NCBI GenBank assembly: GCA_900768735.1 | Contig: CAAGDZ010000162.1 | Coordinates: 1-8,661, forward strand | Source: Oscillospiraceae bacterium | GTDB taxonomy: Bacteria > Bacillota > Clostridia > Oscillospirales > Ruminococcaceae | Direction of reading: 5' to 3' | Length of the DNA: 8,661 bases | The notes under the pieces: generated by a model | Told to the model about the DNA's origin: nothing | The model's input: only the letters and a program-made list of their open reading frames with translations | The model's database searches: none | In this document: positions 1 through 7,585 of the stretch, piece by piece | How the letters are laid out: each line of letters starts with the position of its first letter | Numbering within the stretch: position 1 is the first letter of the stretch | Position numbers and translations under genes: made by a program

Positions 1-2041
1 GATATTCCTCGCCCTTAAAGGTATCAAAATCCCCCGCCTTTATCCTTGCGCGGTTCAGCTTTGCGACAAGGTGCTTGTACACAATCTCGTTTATCAGCGA
101 GCTTTTGCCGCTGCCCGATACGCCGGTTATGCAGGTGAATATGCCGAGCGGGATTTTCACCGTGATGTTCTTCAGGTTATTTTCGCGGCAGCCTGTTATT
201 TCCAGTCGGCGCTTGTCCGGCTTTCTGCGTACTTTTGGTATCTCAATCTTAAGTGCGCCGCTGAGATACTGACCGGTTATCGAGCGCTTGCACTTTATTA
301 TATCGTCAATAGTACCCGCGCAGATTACCTCGCCGCCGTGTACTCCCGCTCCCGGACCTATATCCACGATAAAGTCCGCCGCGCGCATGGTGTCCTCGTC
401 ATGCTCTACTACAATAAGCGTGTTTCCGAGGTCGCGCAGGTGCTTCAGCGTCGCGATAAGCTTGTCGTTGTCGCGCTGATGCAGACCTATGCTTGGCTCG
501 TCGAGGATATAAAGCACACCCATCAGCGAGCTTCCTATCTGGGTCGCAAGGCGTATGCGCTGACTTTCGCCGCCCGACAATGTACCCGCCGAGCGCGAAA
601 GCGTGAGGTATTCAAGTCCGACGCTCTTTAAAAAGCCGAGCCTTTCGCGTATCTCCTTTAAAATCTGCTTTGCTATCATCATATCGCGCTCGGAAAGCTG
701 TATTGCATTTACAAAGTCTAATGCGTCGGTGACGCTCATGTTACAGAACTCGTTGATATTCTTTCCGCAGACCGTGACGCCGAGCGCCTCTTTTTTCAGT
801 CGCTGACCGTGACAGTCGGGGCAGACCACATCTCCCATATACTGCGAAATATCCTCACGGGAATAGATACTGGTGGTTTCCTTATATCTGCGTTCAAGGT
901 TGTTTATTACTCCCTCAAAGGCGGTCATATACACACCGCCGCCCTGCTCGCGGCTGCGCTCTACCCTGATTTTCTCTCCGTCCGTACCGTAAAGCAGAGC
1001 GTTCAGCTGTTTTTCGGTGAGCTTACTTACCGGTGTATCTACATCAAAGCCGTACTCTCTTGCAATCGCGTCAAAATACATCTGTGCGATAGTACCGTCG
1101 GCGTATTTCCAGCCGCTCGCCTTTATCGCGTTTTCGCGGATGGTAAGCTCGCGGTTCGGGATAATCAAATCGACATCTATCCGTTTGTATATGCCGAGAC
1201 CTGTACAGGTCGGACACGCGCCGAAGGGGTTGTTGAACGAGAACATTCTCGGCACAAGCTCCTCCATGCTCACACCGTGCTCGGGGCAGGCATAGTTCTG
1301 CGAAAACATAAGTTCCTCGCCGTCTATTACATCAATGATGATAAGTCCGTCAGAGAGATTTCCCGCAACCTCGATGCTGTCGGTAAGGCGGGATTTTATG
1401 TCCGGCTTTAACACAAGTCGGTCGATAACTACCTCGATATTGTGCTTTTTGTTCTTTTCAAGCTTTATCTTCTCGGATAAGTCGTAGATTATGCCGTCCA
1501 CGCGCACCCTCGCGTAGCCCTGCTTTATAAGCCCCTCGAACTCCTTCTGATACTCTCCCTTTCTTCCTCTTACTATGGGGGCGAGTATCTGGAACTTTGT
1601 CCGCTCGGGCAGTGCCATTATCTTATCCACAATCTGGTCTACCGTCTGCTGCTTTATCTCTTTGCCGCACACGGGACAATGCGGTACGCCTACACGCGCG
1701 TATAAAAGTCTCAGATAGTCATATATCTCGGTCACTGTGCCTACGGTAGAGCGCGGGTTTTTCGAGGTCGTTTTCTGGTCGATGGATATAGCGGGAGAAA
1801 GTCCCTCTATGCTGTCCACATCGGGCTTTTCCATCTGTCCGAGGAACATTCTCGCGTATGACGAAAGGCTCTCGATGTACCGTCTCTGACCGTCTGCATA
1901 AATTGTATCGAACGCAAGCGAGGATTTTCCCGAGCCGGAAAGTCCCGTCATGACAATCAGCTTGTCGCGCGGCAGCTCGATGTCGATATTCTTCAGGTTA
2001 TGCTCTCTTGCGCCCTTGATTACTATTTTATCAATGCTCAT
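1..2041 (-). CDS. uvrA: UvrA, excinuclease ABC subunit A (3' end outside window)
   Basis: UvrA is the dimeric ATPase that scans DNA for bulky lesions and hands UvrB to the damage in cytoplasmic nucleotide excision repair. I translated 680 uninterrupted codons, against roughly 940 in the family, so the C-terminal quarter is off the left edge. Visible motifs are a first Walker A (GLSGSGKSS, residues 33-41), a CPVC pair at 122/125 in the UvrB-binding region, a zinc module with C252, H255, C276 and C279, and CPDC at 407/410. The first ABC signature LSGGESQR starts at 488, Walker B ILDEPSIGL ends with D514/E515, the switch His is H547, and a second Walker A (GVSGSGKSS) covers 640-648. The second signature, second Walker B and C-terminal zinc finger are not in the window. 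The ATG start has GGAG six bases upstream and lies 11 bases after the uvrB stop, so the two genes are probably one transcript. His replacing Cys at 255 is the only oddity. Confidence 0.98.
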   Translation of the reverse strand, partial: MSIDKIVIKGAREHNLKNIDIELPRDKLIVMTGLSGSGKSSLAFDTIYADGQRRYIESLSSYARMFLGQMEKPDVDSIEGLSPAISIDQKTTSKNPRSTVGTVTEIYDYLRLLYARVGVPHCPVCGKEIKQQTVDQIVDKIMALPERTKFQILAPIVRGRKGEYQKEFEGLIKQGYARVRVDGIIYDLSEKIKLEKNKKHNIEVVIDRLVLKPDIKSRLTDSIEVAGNLSDGLIIIDVIDGEELMFSQNYACPEHGVSMEELVPRMFSFNNPFGACPTCTGLGIYKRIDVDLIIPNRELTIRENAIKASGWKYADGTIAQMYFDAIAREYGFDVDTPVSKLTEKQLNALLYGTDGEKIRVERSREQGGGVYMTAFEGVINNLERRYKETTSIYSREDISQYMGDVVCPDCHGQRLKKEALGVTVCGKNINEFCNMSVTDALDFVNAIQLSERDMMIAKQILKEIRERLGFLKSVGLEYLTLSRSAGTLSGGESQRIRLATQIGSSLMGVLYILDEPSIGLHQRDNDKLIATLKHLRDLGNTLIVVEHDEDTMRAADFIVDIGPGAGVHGGEVICAGTIDDIIKCKRSITGQYLSGALKIEIPKVRRKPDKRRLEITGCRENNLKNITVKIPLGIFTCITGVSGSGKSSLINEIVYKHLVAKLNRARIKAGDFDTFKGEEY

Positions 2042-2052
2042 TATTTTCTCCG

Positions 2053-4008
2053 TTACTTCTGTTCTCTTAGCTCTTTTATCTTGTCGCGCAGGTATGCCGC
2101 GTGTTCAAAGTCAAGCAGCTTTGCCGCGTTTCTCATCTCGGCGGTGTACTGCTTTATCAGCTCCTCGCGCTGTGCCTTTGTCATATTTCTCGGCTTTTTC
2201 TCCTTGCCCGCCGAAATTTCCAGAACCGCCCTTACGTCCTTTACTATCGTCTTGGGGGTTATGCCGTGCTCCTCGTTGTACTTCATCTGTATTTCGCGGC
2301 GGCGGTTGGTTTCGGTGACGGCGCGCTCCATGCTGTCGGTCACGGTATCGGCGTACATGATTACCTTGCCGCCCGCGTTTCGTGCCGCGCGTCCTATCGT
2401 CTGGATAAGCGAGGTTTCGCTTCGCAAAAAGCCCTCCTTGTCCGCGTCAAGTATTGCAACGAGCGATACCTCGGGCAGGTCAAGGCCTTCACGCAGCAGG
2501 TTTATTCCTACCAGCACATCAAAGACGTGCATACGCAAATCGCGTATTATCTCCATGCGCTCTATCGAATCTATGTCGTGGTGCATATAGCGTATTTTTA
2601 CGCCGAGCTTTTCATAGTACGCGGTCAGATCCTCCGCCATCTTCTTGGTGAGAGTGGTTATCAGCACGCACTCGCCCTTTTGCACGCGCTCGTTTATCTC
2701 GGAATAGAGATCCTCTATCTGCCCCTCAACCGGCTTTATCTCTACCAGCGGGTCGAGCAGTCCGGTAGGTCTTATCACCTGCTCGGCAATATTCTCTGCG
2801 CGCTCCTTTTCGTACGCTCCGGGGGTCGCCGAAACATATACCACCTGATTTATCATCGAAGAAAACTCGTCAAAGTTCATCGGGCGGTTGTCGTATGCTG
2901 ACGGCAGACGAAAGCCGTAATCCACAAGGTTTTTCTTGCGTGCGACATCGCCGCCGTACATTCCGCGCACCTGCGGGAGCGTCACATGGCTCTCGTCAAT
3001 AAACATCAGGAAGTCCTTCGGAAAGTGGTGCATGAGCGTAATCGGGGAGCTGCCCGGCTCTCTGCCCGCAAGCACGCGCGAATAGTTTTCTACTCCCTTG
3101 CAGGTGCCTATCTCGCGCAGCATCTCCATATCGTAGCGGGTACGCTGTTCTATTCTCTGTGCCTCAATAAGCTTGTGATTTTCGGTGAAATACTGTACAC
3201 GCAGTTCCATTTCGTCCTCAATATCACTCAGCGCCTTGTCAAGCCTGTCCTTGCCTACAATATAATGCGACGCGGGGAAAATAGCCACATGAGAAAAGCG
3301 GCGCTTTACTTCACCCGTCACAACATCTATCTCGGAAATCCTGTCTATCTCGTCACCGAAAAACTCTACTCGTATCGCCTTGTCCGAAGTCGCCCCCGCG
3401 GGGAAAATCTCCAGTACATCTCCGCGAACGCGGAACTTGTTGCGGACAAAGTTCATGTCGTTGCGTTCGTACTGTATATCCACAAGCCGCTTTATTATCT
3501 CGTCGCGGCTTTTCTCCTGCCCCTCGCGGATTGACAGCATATTCTCGCGGTAGTCCTCGGGACTGCCCAAGCTGTAGATGCAGGATACGCTGGCTACGAT
3601 AATAACATCTCTGCGCTCGGCAAGCGCGGCGGTCGCTGAGTGACGGAGACGGTCTATCTCGTCGTTTATTGCGCTGTCCTTTTCGATATACGCGTCGGTG
3701 GACGGTATATACGCCTCCGGCTGATAATAGTCATAGTATGATACGAAATATTCTACCGCATTGTCGGGGAAAAATTCCTTGAACTCACTGCAAAGCTGTG
3801 CGGCAAGCGTCTTGTTGTGCGCGAGTATCAGCGTGGGTCGGTTTACCTTTTCGATGATATTCGCCATAGTAAAGGTCTTTCCCGAGCCGGTTACACCGAG
3901 CAGTATCTGCTCTCTGTCACCGTCAAGCACGCCCTTTACAAGGCTGTCTATCGCCTGCGGCTGGTCGCCTGTCGGCTTGTAGTCGGATTTAAGTACAAAA
4001 TGATCCAT
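2053..4008 (-). CDS. uvrB: UvrB, excinuclease ABC subunit B
   Basis: UvrB is the damage-verifying helicase-like ATPase of nucleotide excision repair; UvrA loads it on DNA and it then recruits the UvrC nuclease. At 651 residues it is full length for the family. In order: Walker A GVTGSGKT (38-45), the DNA-clamping beta-hairpin region rich in Tyr and acidic residues (about 91-126), Walker B-type DESH (338-341), helicase motif YVSATP (391-396), motif VI QTIGRAAR (536-543), and a C-terminal UVR domain (about 612-651) of the kind that contacts UvrC. All key residues appear present. The ATG has a strong AAGGAG five bases upstream, which fixes the start. The 62-base gap to radC carries dyad symmetry and TACTGT repeats (see separate entries), so a promoter or operator for uvrB-uvrA could lie there. 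I see no match to the Gram-positive SOS box. Confidence 0.99.
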   Translation of the reverse strand: MDHFVLKSDYKPTGDQPQAIDSLVKGVLDGDREQILLGVTGSGKTFTMANIIEKVNRPTLILAHNKTLAAQLCSEFKEFFPDNAVEYFVSYYDYYQPEAYIPSTDAYIEKDSAINDEIDRLRHSATAALAERRDVIIVASVSCIYSLGSPEDYRENMLSIREGQEKSRDEIIKRLVDIQYERNDMNFVRNKFRVRGDVLEIFPAGATSDKAIRVEFFGDEIDRISEIDVVTGEVKRRFSHVAIFPASHYIVGKDRLDKALSDIEDEMELRVQYFTENHKLIEAQRIEQRTRYDMEMLREIGTCKGVENYSRVLAGREPGSSPITLMHHFPKDFLMFIDESHVTLPQVRGMYGGDVARKKNLVDYGFRLPSAYDNRPMNFDEFSSMINQVVYVSATPGAYEKERAENIAEQVIRPTGLLDPLVEIKPVEGQIEDLYSEINERVQKGECVLITTLTKKMAEDLTAYYEKLGVKIRYMHHDIDSIERMEIIRDLRMHVFDVLVGINLLREGLDLPEVSLVAILDADKEGFLRSETSLIQTIGRAARNAGGKVIMYADTVTDSMERAVTETNRRREIQMKYNEEHGITPKTIVKDVRAVLEISAGKEKKPRNMTKAQREELIKQYTAEMRNAAKLLDFEHAAYLRDKIKELREQK

Positions 4009-4020
4009 ATTTTCTCCTTA

Positions 4021-4057
4021 TACTGTTTATACTGTTTCCGTCAGAACCGTGTACTGT
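4021..4057. repeat. TACTGT word repeated three times before uvrB
   Basis: TACTGTTT occurs at 4021-4028 and 4030-4037, nine bases apart, and TACTGT again at 4052-4057. On the coding strand these read ACAGTA just upstream of the uvrB ribosome site. The first two copies form a short tandem; the third lies within the dyad. This could be a protein-binding repeat or chance in an AT-rich leader. Confidence 0.4.
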
Positions 4058-4064
4058 AACGGAA
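4036..4064 (-). promoter_or_regulatory. Imperfect dyad in the radC-uvrB gap
   Basis: TTCCGT (4036-4041) and ACGGAA (4059-4064) form the outer arms. CAG/CTG and AC/GT continue the symmetry inward, broken by one mismatch and a two-base bulge. No T-run follows on the minus strand, so it does not look like a radC terminator. It sits 28 bases before the uvrB start, where an operator or an RNA leader hairpin could act. Its function is inferred from position only. Confidence 0.35.
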
Positions 4065-4070
4065 TCGGTA

Positions 4071-4778
4071 TTACAGCTCGTTCCATATATCGGGCAGCAT
4101 ATCGTTTTCGCGCATCGAAAGGCAGCCGTGCATGCCTACTATTATATGGTCGGCAAGATAAATCCCCGCCCGTTCGAGCAGATTGAAAATGTTCCGCGTA
4201 AGGATTTTATCCTCCTTTGACGGCATTTCGCTGCCCTTAGGATGATTATGTGCAAGTACAACTATCGGACAGCGCCGAGCCGCAACTTTTTCGATTATTT
4301 TCAGCACATCGGGCTTTACCTGTTGTATCGTCCCTGTGCTTATTATCTCCTGAGATACAAAACGATACTCGCTGTCAAGAAAAATCATCCGTACCTGCTC
4401 TGCGTCCGCAAAGCGGAACAGACCCGCGCAGTAATCCTTAACCGCACCCGAGCCGGACAGCGGCTCGCCCTTAACTACGCTTTCCGACAGCATACGCATG
4501 ATATTTGCACGAAGCACAACTATCATCTGCGCGGTCGCCGCGCCGACTCCCTGCACCTCACGCAGTTCCTTTTCCGAGGCGGAAAACACGCCCGACAGCG
4601 AGCCGAATTTATCTATCAGCTTATGCGCGACAGGGTTTGTGTCACAGCGCTTTGACGAGCTGTACAGCATCATTTCGAGCAGCTCATGCGTTTCAAAGCT
4701 GTCTGCTCCCTGCTCGCGCAGGCGGTTTAACATACGCTCTCTGTGACCGTCGTGCATATTCTTTTCACTCAACGCCAA
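4071..4778 (-). CDS. radC: RadC family JAB/MPN-domain protein
   Basis: This is a RadC-family protein: an N-terminal helix-hairpin-helix followed by a JAB/MPN metalloprotease-like domain. RadC was named for DNA repair, but its biochemical role is unresolved, and the linkage to uvrBA is only suggestive. At 235 residues it has family length. The hairpin element is around residues 70-85 (LREVQGVGAATA). The metal-site pattern is complete: E144, then H177 and H179 in AHNHPKGS, then S187 and D190 in PSKED. The N-terminus has HDGHRERML, as in many clostridial homologues. The start is uncertain: a TTG at 4778 follows an AAAGGGG ribosome site by four bases, a second TTG at 4772 lies ten bases from it, and the first ATG (residue 8, at 4757) is 25 bases away. 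The ribosome site favours one of the TTG codons. The ilvD stop is 78 bases upstream, with a hairpin between them. Confidence 0.95.
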   Translation of the reverse strand: MALSEKNMHDGHRERMLNRLREQGADSFETHELLEMMLYSSSKRCDTNPVAHKLIDKFGSLSGVFSASEKELREVQGVGAATAQMIVVLRANIMRMLSESVVKGEPLSGSGAVKDYCAGLFRFADAEQVRMIFLDSEYRFVSQEIISTGTIQQVKPDVLKIIEKVAARRCPIVVLAHNHPKGSEMPSKEDKILTRNIFNLLERAGIYLADHIIVGMHGCLSMRENDMLPDIWNEL

Positions 4779-4782
4779 ACCG

Positions 4783-4789
4783 CCCCTTT
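4783..4789 (-). promoter_or_regulatory. Ribosome binding site that decides the radC start
   Basis: AAAGGGG on the minus strand is the only purine-rich site before radC. It is 4 bases from TTG at 4778, 10 from TTG at 4772, and 25 from the ATG at 4757. It therefore argues for a non-ATG start, but does not choose cleanly between the two TTG codons. Confidence 0.5.
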
Positions 4790-4807
4790 CAGATGGACTT
4801 TGTTTAA

Positions 4808-4838
4808 TTAAGGCAGCACGTTACACGCACTGCCTTAA
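4808..4838 (-). terminator. Hairpin after ilvD, probable terminator
   Basis: A perfect 9-bp stem (TTAAGGCAG against CTGCCTTAA) encloses 13 bases, inside which CGT and ACG can pair again around a three-base loop. It starts about 18 bases after the ilvD stop and lies before radC, where a terminator would be expected. The downstream run on the minus strand is TTAATTAAAC, not a real U-tract, so termination may be weak or partial. The hairpin is symmetric, so strand is assigned from context. Confidence 0.55.
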
Positions 4839-4856
4839 ATGTAAATATCAGTAATC

Positions 4857-6512
4857 TCAGTCAGCAAACACAGCGCCCGTGTTCGAGCTTGTTACCTGCT
4901 TTGCATAGCGCTTTAAGTAGCCGTCAAGCTGCTTTGGCGGGAGTATACCCTTTTCCTTGCGCTTTGCGATTGTTTCCTCGTCAACCAAAAGCTCGATGCT
5001 TCTCTCGGGGATATTGATATGGATTTTATCGCCCGACTCTACAAACGCGATAAGTCCGCCCTCTGCCGCCTCGGGAGAAACGTGGCCAACTGCCGCGCCG
5101 CGGCTTGCTCCGCTGAAGCGTCCGTCGGTGATAAGCGCAACGCTGCCGTCAAGACCCTTGCCTACGATAGCCGCCGTGGGCGCAAGCATCTCGGGCATAC
5201 CGGGGCCGCCCTTGGGTCCCTCGTAGCGGATAACGACAACATCTCCGGGGATAATCACGTTGTTCAGTATAGCGTCTACCGCCGCCTGCTCACCGTCAAA
5301 TACCTTTGCAGTACCGATAAAGTCCATCATCTCAGGCTTTACCGCGCCCTGCTTTACAACCGAGCCGTTTTCTGCGAGGTTGCCGCTGAGTATCGCGATA
5401 CCGCCGTCTTTTCTGATAGGATTTTCACAGGTGTGTATAATCACGCCGTCGGCATTTGCCGCCTTGCTTATTCTGTCGGCCTGTGTGCCGGTTACGGTAA
5501 GTACATCAGTGTTTATATGTCCGCCCTTTGACAGCTCCTTGATAACCGCCTGTATACCGCCCATATCGTTTAAATCGGTGATGAATACATCACTTGCGGG
5601 GTTGAGCTTTGAGAGCTGCGGAGTTTTTCTGCTCATGCTGTCTATATCCTCAAGCTTTATATCCACGCCCGCCTCATGCGCTATTGCAAGCAGGTGTAAA
5701 ACCGTATTTGAGGATGCGCCGATAGCCATATCGGTAGCAAGCGCGTTAAGCATGTTCTTCTTTGTGATGATGTCCTTGGGTCTGATATTTTCCTTTACAA
5801 GTCCTACTATTCTTTCGCCTGTTTCCTTTGCGATACGGCGTCTAGCCGAGTTTACCGCGGGCTCTGTACCCGAGAAGGGCATAGCAAGTCCGATAGCCTC
5901 GGTAAGGCAGTTCATCGAGTTTGCCGTGTACATACCCGAGCATGAGCCGCAGGTAGGACAAGCATTGTTTTCATAATCCTTTATTACATCGTCACCGATT
6001 TCGCCGTTTGAATACTGACCGATAGCTTCATAAATCTCGCTGTAGCCGACTCTCTTGCCCTGTACCTTACCGGGGTTCATCGGGCCGCCGCCTACGAAGA
6101 TAGCGGGCAGATTGAGTCTTGCCGCCGCCATAATCATGCCGGGTACTATCTTGTCGCAGTTAGGGATAAATACGATACCGTCAAGCGGGTGTGCTGTCAG
6201 CATAACCTCGATGCTGTCCGCGATAAGCTCACGCGATGCAAGAGAGTATCTCATGCCCTTGTGGTTCATCGCAAGACCGTCGCATACGCCGATTGTGAAA
6301 AACTCAAACGGTACGCCGCCTGCGTTTCTGATACCGTCCTTTACCATTCTTGATATTTCGTGCAGATGCGCGTGTCCCGGTACATAGTCGCTTGCCGCGC
6401 AGACAACCGCGATAAACGGTTTATCCATCTCGCTGTCGATTACTCCGAGGGCTTTAAGCAAAGCCTTATGCGGGGTTCTGTCAACTCCGCTTTTGATTAA
6501 ATCACTTCTCAT
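4857..6512 (-). CDS. ilvD: Dihydroxy-acid dehydratase
   Basis: IlvD removes water from 2,3-dihydroxyisovalerate and 2,3-dihydroxy-3-methylvalerate to give the 2-keto acids of the valine, leucine and isoleucine pathways. It uses an iron-sulfur cluster and a divalent metal. At 551 residues it is full length for the short class. Visible family motifs are CDG (77-79), PNCDKIVPGM (117-126) with C119, D120 and K121, the ACPTCGSCSGMY block (C185, C188, C191), and the C-terminal DGRFSGASRGAAVGH block. C119 and C191 are the likely cluster ligands. VPGH (44-47) has Gly where plant- and mycobacterial-type enzymes carry a Cys, which suggests the oxygen-sensitive E. coli-type cluster; that is inference. 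The segment just before it is divergent (CAASDY). The ATG has AAAGGA nine bases upstream. No other branched-chain biosynthesis gene is adjacent, so it may be a single-gene unit or part of a longer run from the kinase gene 55 bases upstream. Confidence 0.98.
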   Translation of the reverse strand: MRSDLIKSGVDRTPHKALLKALGVIDSEMDKPFIAVVCAASDYVPGHAHLHEISRMVKDGIRNAGGVPFEFFTIGVCDGLAMNHKGMRYSLASRELIADSIEVMLTAHPLDGIVFIPNCDKIVPGMIMAAARLNLPAIFVGGGPMNPGKVQGKRVGYSEIYEAIGQYSNGEIGDDVIKDYENNACPTCGSCSGMYTANSMNCLTEAIGLAMPFSGTEPAVNSARRRIAKETGERIVGLVKENIRPKDIITKKNMLNALATDMAIGASSNTVLHLLAIAHEAGVDIKLEDIDSMSRKTPQLSKLNPASDVFITDLNDMGGIQAVIKELSKGGHINTDVLTVTGTQADRISKAANADGVIIHTCENPIRKDGGIAILSGNLAENGSVVKQGAVKPEMMDFIGTAKVFDGEQAAVDAILNNVIIPGDVVVIRYEGPKGGPGMPEMLAPTAAIVGKGLDGSVALITDGRFSGASRGAAVGHVSPEAAEGGLIAFVESGDKIHINIPERSIELLVDEETIAKRKEKGILPPKQLDGYLKRYAKQVTSSNTGAVFAD

Positions 6513-6538
6513 TTTTTACATTCCTTTCCTATTTAAAG

Positions 6539-6551
6539 CGGCATAATGCCG
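6539..6551. promoter_or_regulatory. Perfect 13-base dyad upstream of ilvD
   Basis: CGGCATaATGCCG is symmetric about one central base. It lies between the kinase stop and ilvD, with its near edge 26 bases from the ilvD ATG and about eight from the ribosome site. As RNA it gives a 4-5 bp stem with a tiny loop, followed on the minus strand by CTTTAAAT. It could be a weak terminator for the kinase gene or an operator for ilvD. No T-box or leader peptide fits in the 55-base gap. Confidence 0.35.
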
Positions 6552-6567
6552 TAATAATCAGAACTTT

Positions 6568-7518
6568 TTATTTTTTGCCTAGCATGGCGCTTCCTATCAT
6601 GCCCGCCTCATTTGCGAGCGAGCAGATAACTATCTCGGTGTTCTTTTCGCTGTTTTTGGAGTAAATCTGCTCCTTTACCTGCCGTCTTAGCGGTATCAGC
6701 AGATTATCCCCCTCGTTGCACACTCCCCCGCCGATACAAAGAATATCCGGCTGGAAAATGTTTATCACATTGGCGATTCCGCAGGCGAGGTATTTTATGT
6801 ACCTTGCGACTACCTCTCTTCCGCCCGGGTCGCCGAGCTTTGCCGCGTTGAACGCGGTACGAGCTGAGATTTTCCCGTCCTTTTCGACAAGCTCTCTGAG
6901 CTTGCCCTCGGGATTCTGCTCAATCATTTCGGCGGTCATGTGAATAAGTCCGGTCGCCGACGCATACGCTTCAAAACAACCCTTGCGACCGCAGGTACAC
7001 TGGTAGCCGTCAACCTCAATGACGGTGTGACCTATCTCGCCGCCCGCGCTGTTAGAGCCGCTGTATATCTCGCCGTCTATGATTATGCCCGAGCCGACGC
7101 CCGTGCCCAATGTCATTACCACGGCATTTTTCGCGCCCTTTGCCGCGCCAGCGATATACTCGCCGTATGCCGCGGCGTTGGCGTCATTTTCAAGTATTAC
7201 CTTTTTGCCGAACCTTTCGGATATGTCCTTTGCAAGCGGAACATTGTCCCAGTGCAGATTGTTTGAATACAGCACCGAGCCGTTTTTCGCGTCCATAGTG
7301 CCCGGACAGCCCACACCGATGGTCTTTATCTTGTCAAGCTCCACGCCTGACAGCTCGACTGCCTTGTTTATCGCTTCAATAACCGCTTCGAGTACACTTT
7401 CGTAGCCGTTAGCGGAATGTGTCTTTACCGATGCGGAGGAAACAAGCGCCGCCGTTTCATCAACGACACCCGCCTTGATATTCGTTCCGCCGATGTCCAC
7501 GCCGAGATAATATTTCAT
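6568..7518 (-). CDS. glcK: ROK-family sugar kinase, probably glucokinase
   Basis: This is a ROK-family kinase, most likely ATP-dependent glucokinase making glucose-6-phosphate in the cytoplasm. At 316 residues it matches Firmicute GlcK. The N-terminal phosphate-binding motif DIGGTNIKAG is at 8-17. The catalytic Asp is D112 in LENDANAAAYGE. TLGTGVGSGIIIDG (136-149) is the second phosphate loop. The ROK zinc site is complete: H164 in GGEIGHT plus C174, C176 and C181 in CTCGRKGC. There is no N-terminal helix-turn-helix, so this is a kinase and not a NagC/XylR-type repressor. The ATG has AAGGAG six bases upstream. It follows manA by 106 bases on the same strand, which suggests shared use of glucose and mannose. 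Other ROK substrates such as mannose, fructose or N-acetylmannosamine cannot be ruled out from sequence alone. Confidence 0.88.
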   Translation of the reverse strand: MKYYLGVDIGGTNIKAGVVDETAALVSSASVKTHSANGYESVLEAVIEAINKAVELSGVELDKIKTIGVGCPGTMDAKNGSVLYSNNLHWDNVPLAKDISERFGKKVILENDANAAAYGEYIAGAAKGAKNAVVMTLGTGVGSGIIIDGEIYSGSNSAGGEIGHTVIEVDGYQCTCGRKGCFEAYASATGLIHMTAEMIEQNPEGKLRELVEKDGKISARTAFNAAKLGDPGGREVVARYIKYLACGIANVINIFQPDILCIGGGVCNEGDNLLIPLRRQVKEQIYSKNSEKNTEIVICSLANEAGMIGSAMLGKK

Positions 7519-7564
7519 AATACTCTCCTTTGCTGATAGCCGAAGTCGTATTTATGGTCTCCTC

Positions 7565-7585
7565 TAAAAACCTAAACCGTTTTTA
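7565..7585 (-). promoter_or_regulatory. AT-rich hairpin in the manA-kinase gap
   Basis: TAAAAAC (7565-7571) pairs with GTTTTTA (7579-7585) around a seven-base loop. On the minus strand the 3' arm runs directly into GAGGAG, which could pair with CTTCTC farther upstream (one G-U pair). There is no GC-rich stem followed by a T-run, so it is not a standard terminator. The rest of this 106-base gap shows nothing I can name beyond the kinase ribosome site (AAGGAG, 7525-7530). Confidence 0.25.

Noticed and set aside
71..631. 186-residue plus-strand open frame
   Set aside because: It lies antisense to an intact, motif-rich uvrA and has no ribosome site or recognisable domain. The same holds for the other long plus-strand frames over uvrA (e.g. 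809-1411).
2000..2901. Plus-strand open frames over uvrB
   Set aside because: They are opposite conserved uvrB codons, with compositions typical of antisense shadows and no start signals.
4043..4056. LexA/SOS-box-like sequence before uvrB
   Set aside because: GAAC and GTAC are separated by three bases, while the Gram-positive box needs GAAC, four bases, GTTC. Both spacing and one base are wrong.
5260..5976. 238-residue plus-strand open frame
   Set aside because: It lies fully antisense to ilvD, whose motifs are unmistakable. It is low in complexity (Ser/Ile/Pro rich), as expected for a reverse-complement shadow.
6516..6521. ATG-TAA start-stop pair just before the ilvD start
   Set aside because: It directly abuts the ribosome site with no spacing, so initiation there is unlikely; ilvD's own ATG has normal spacing.
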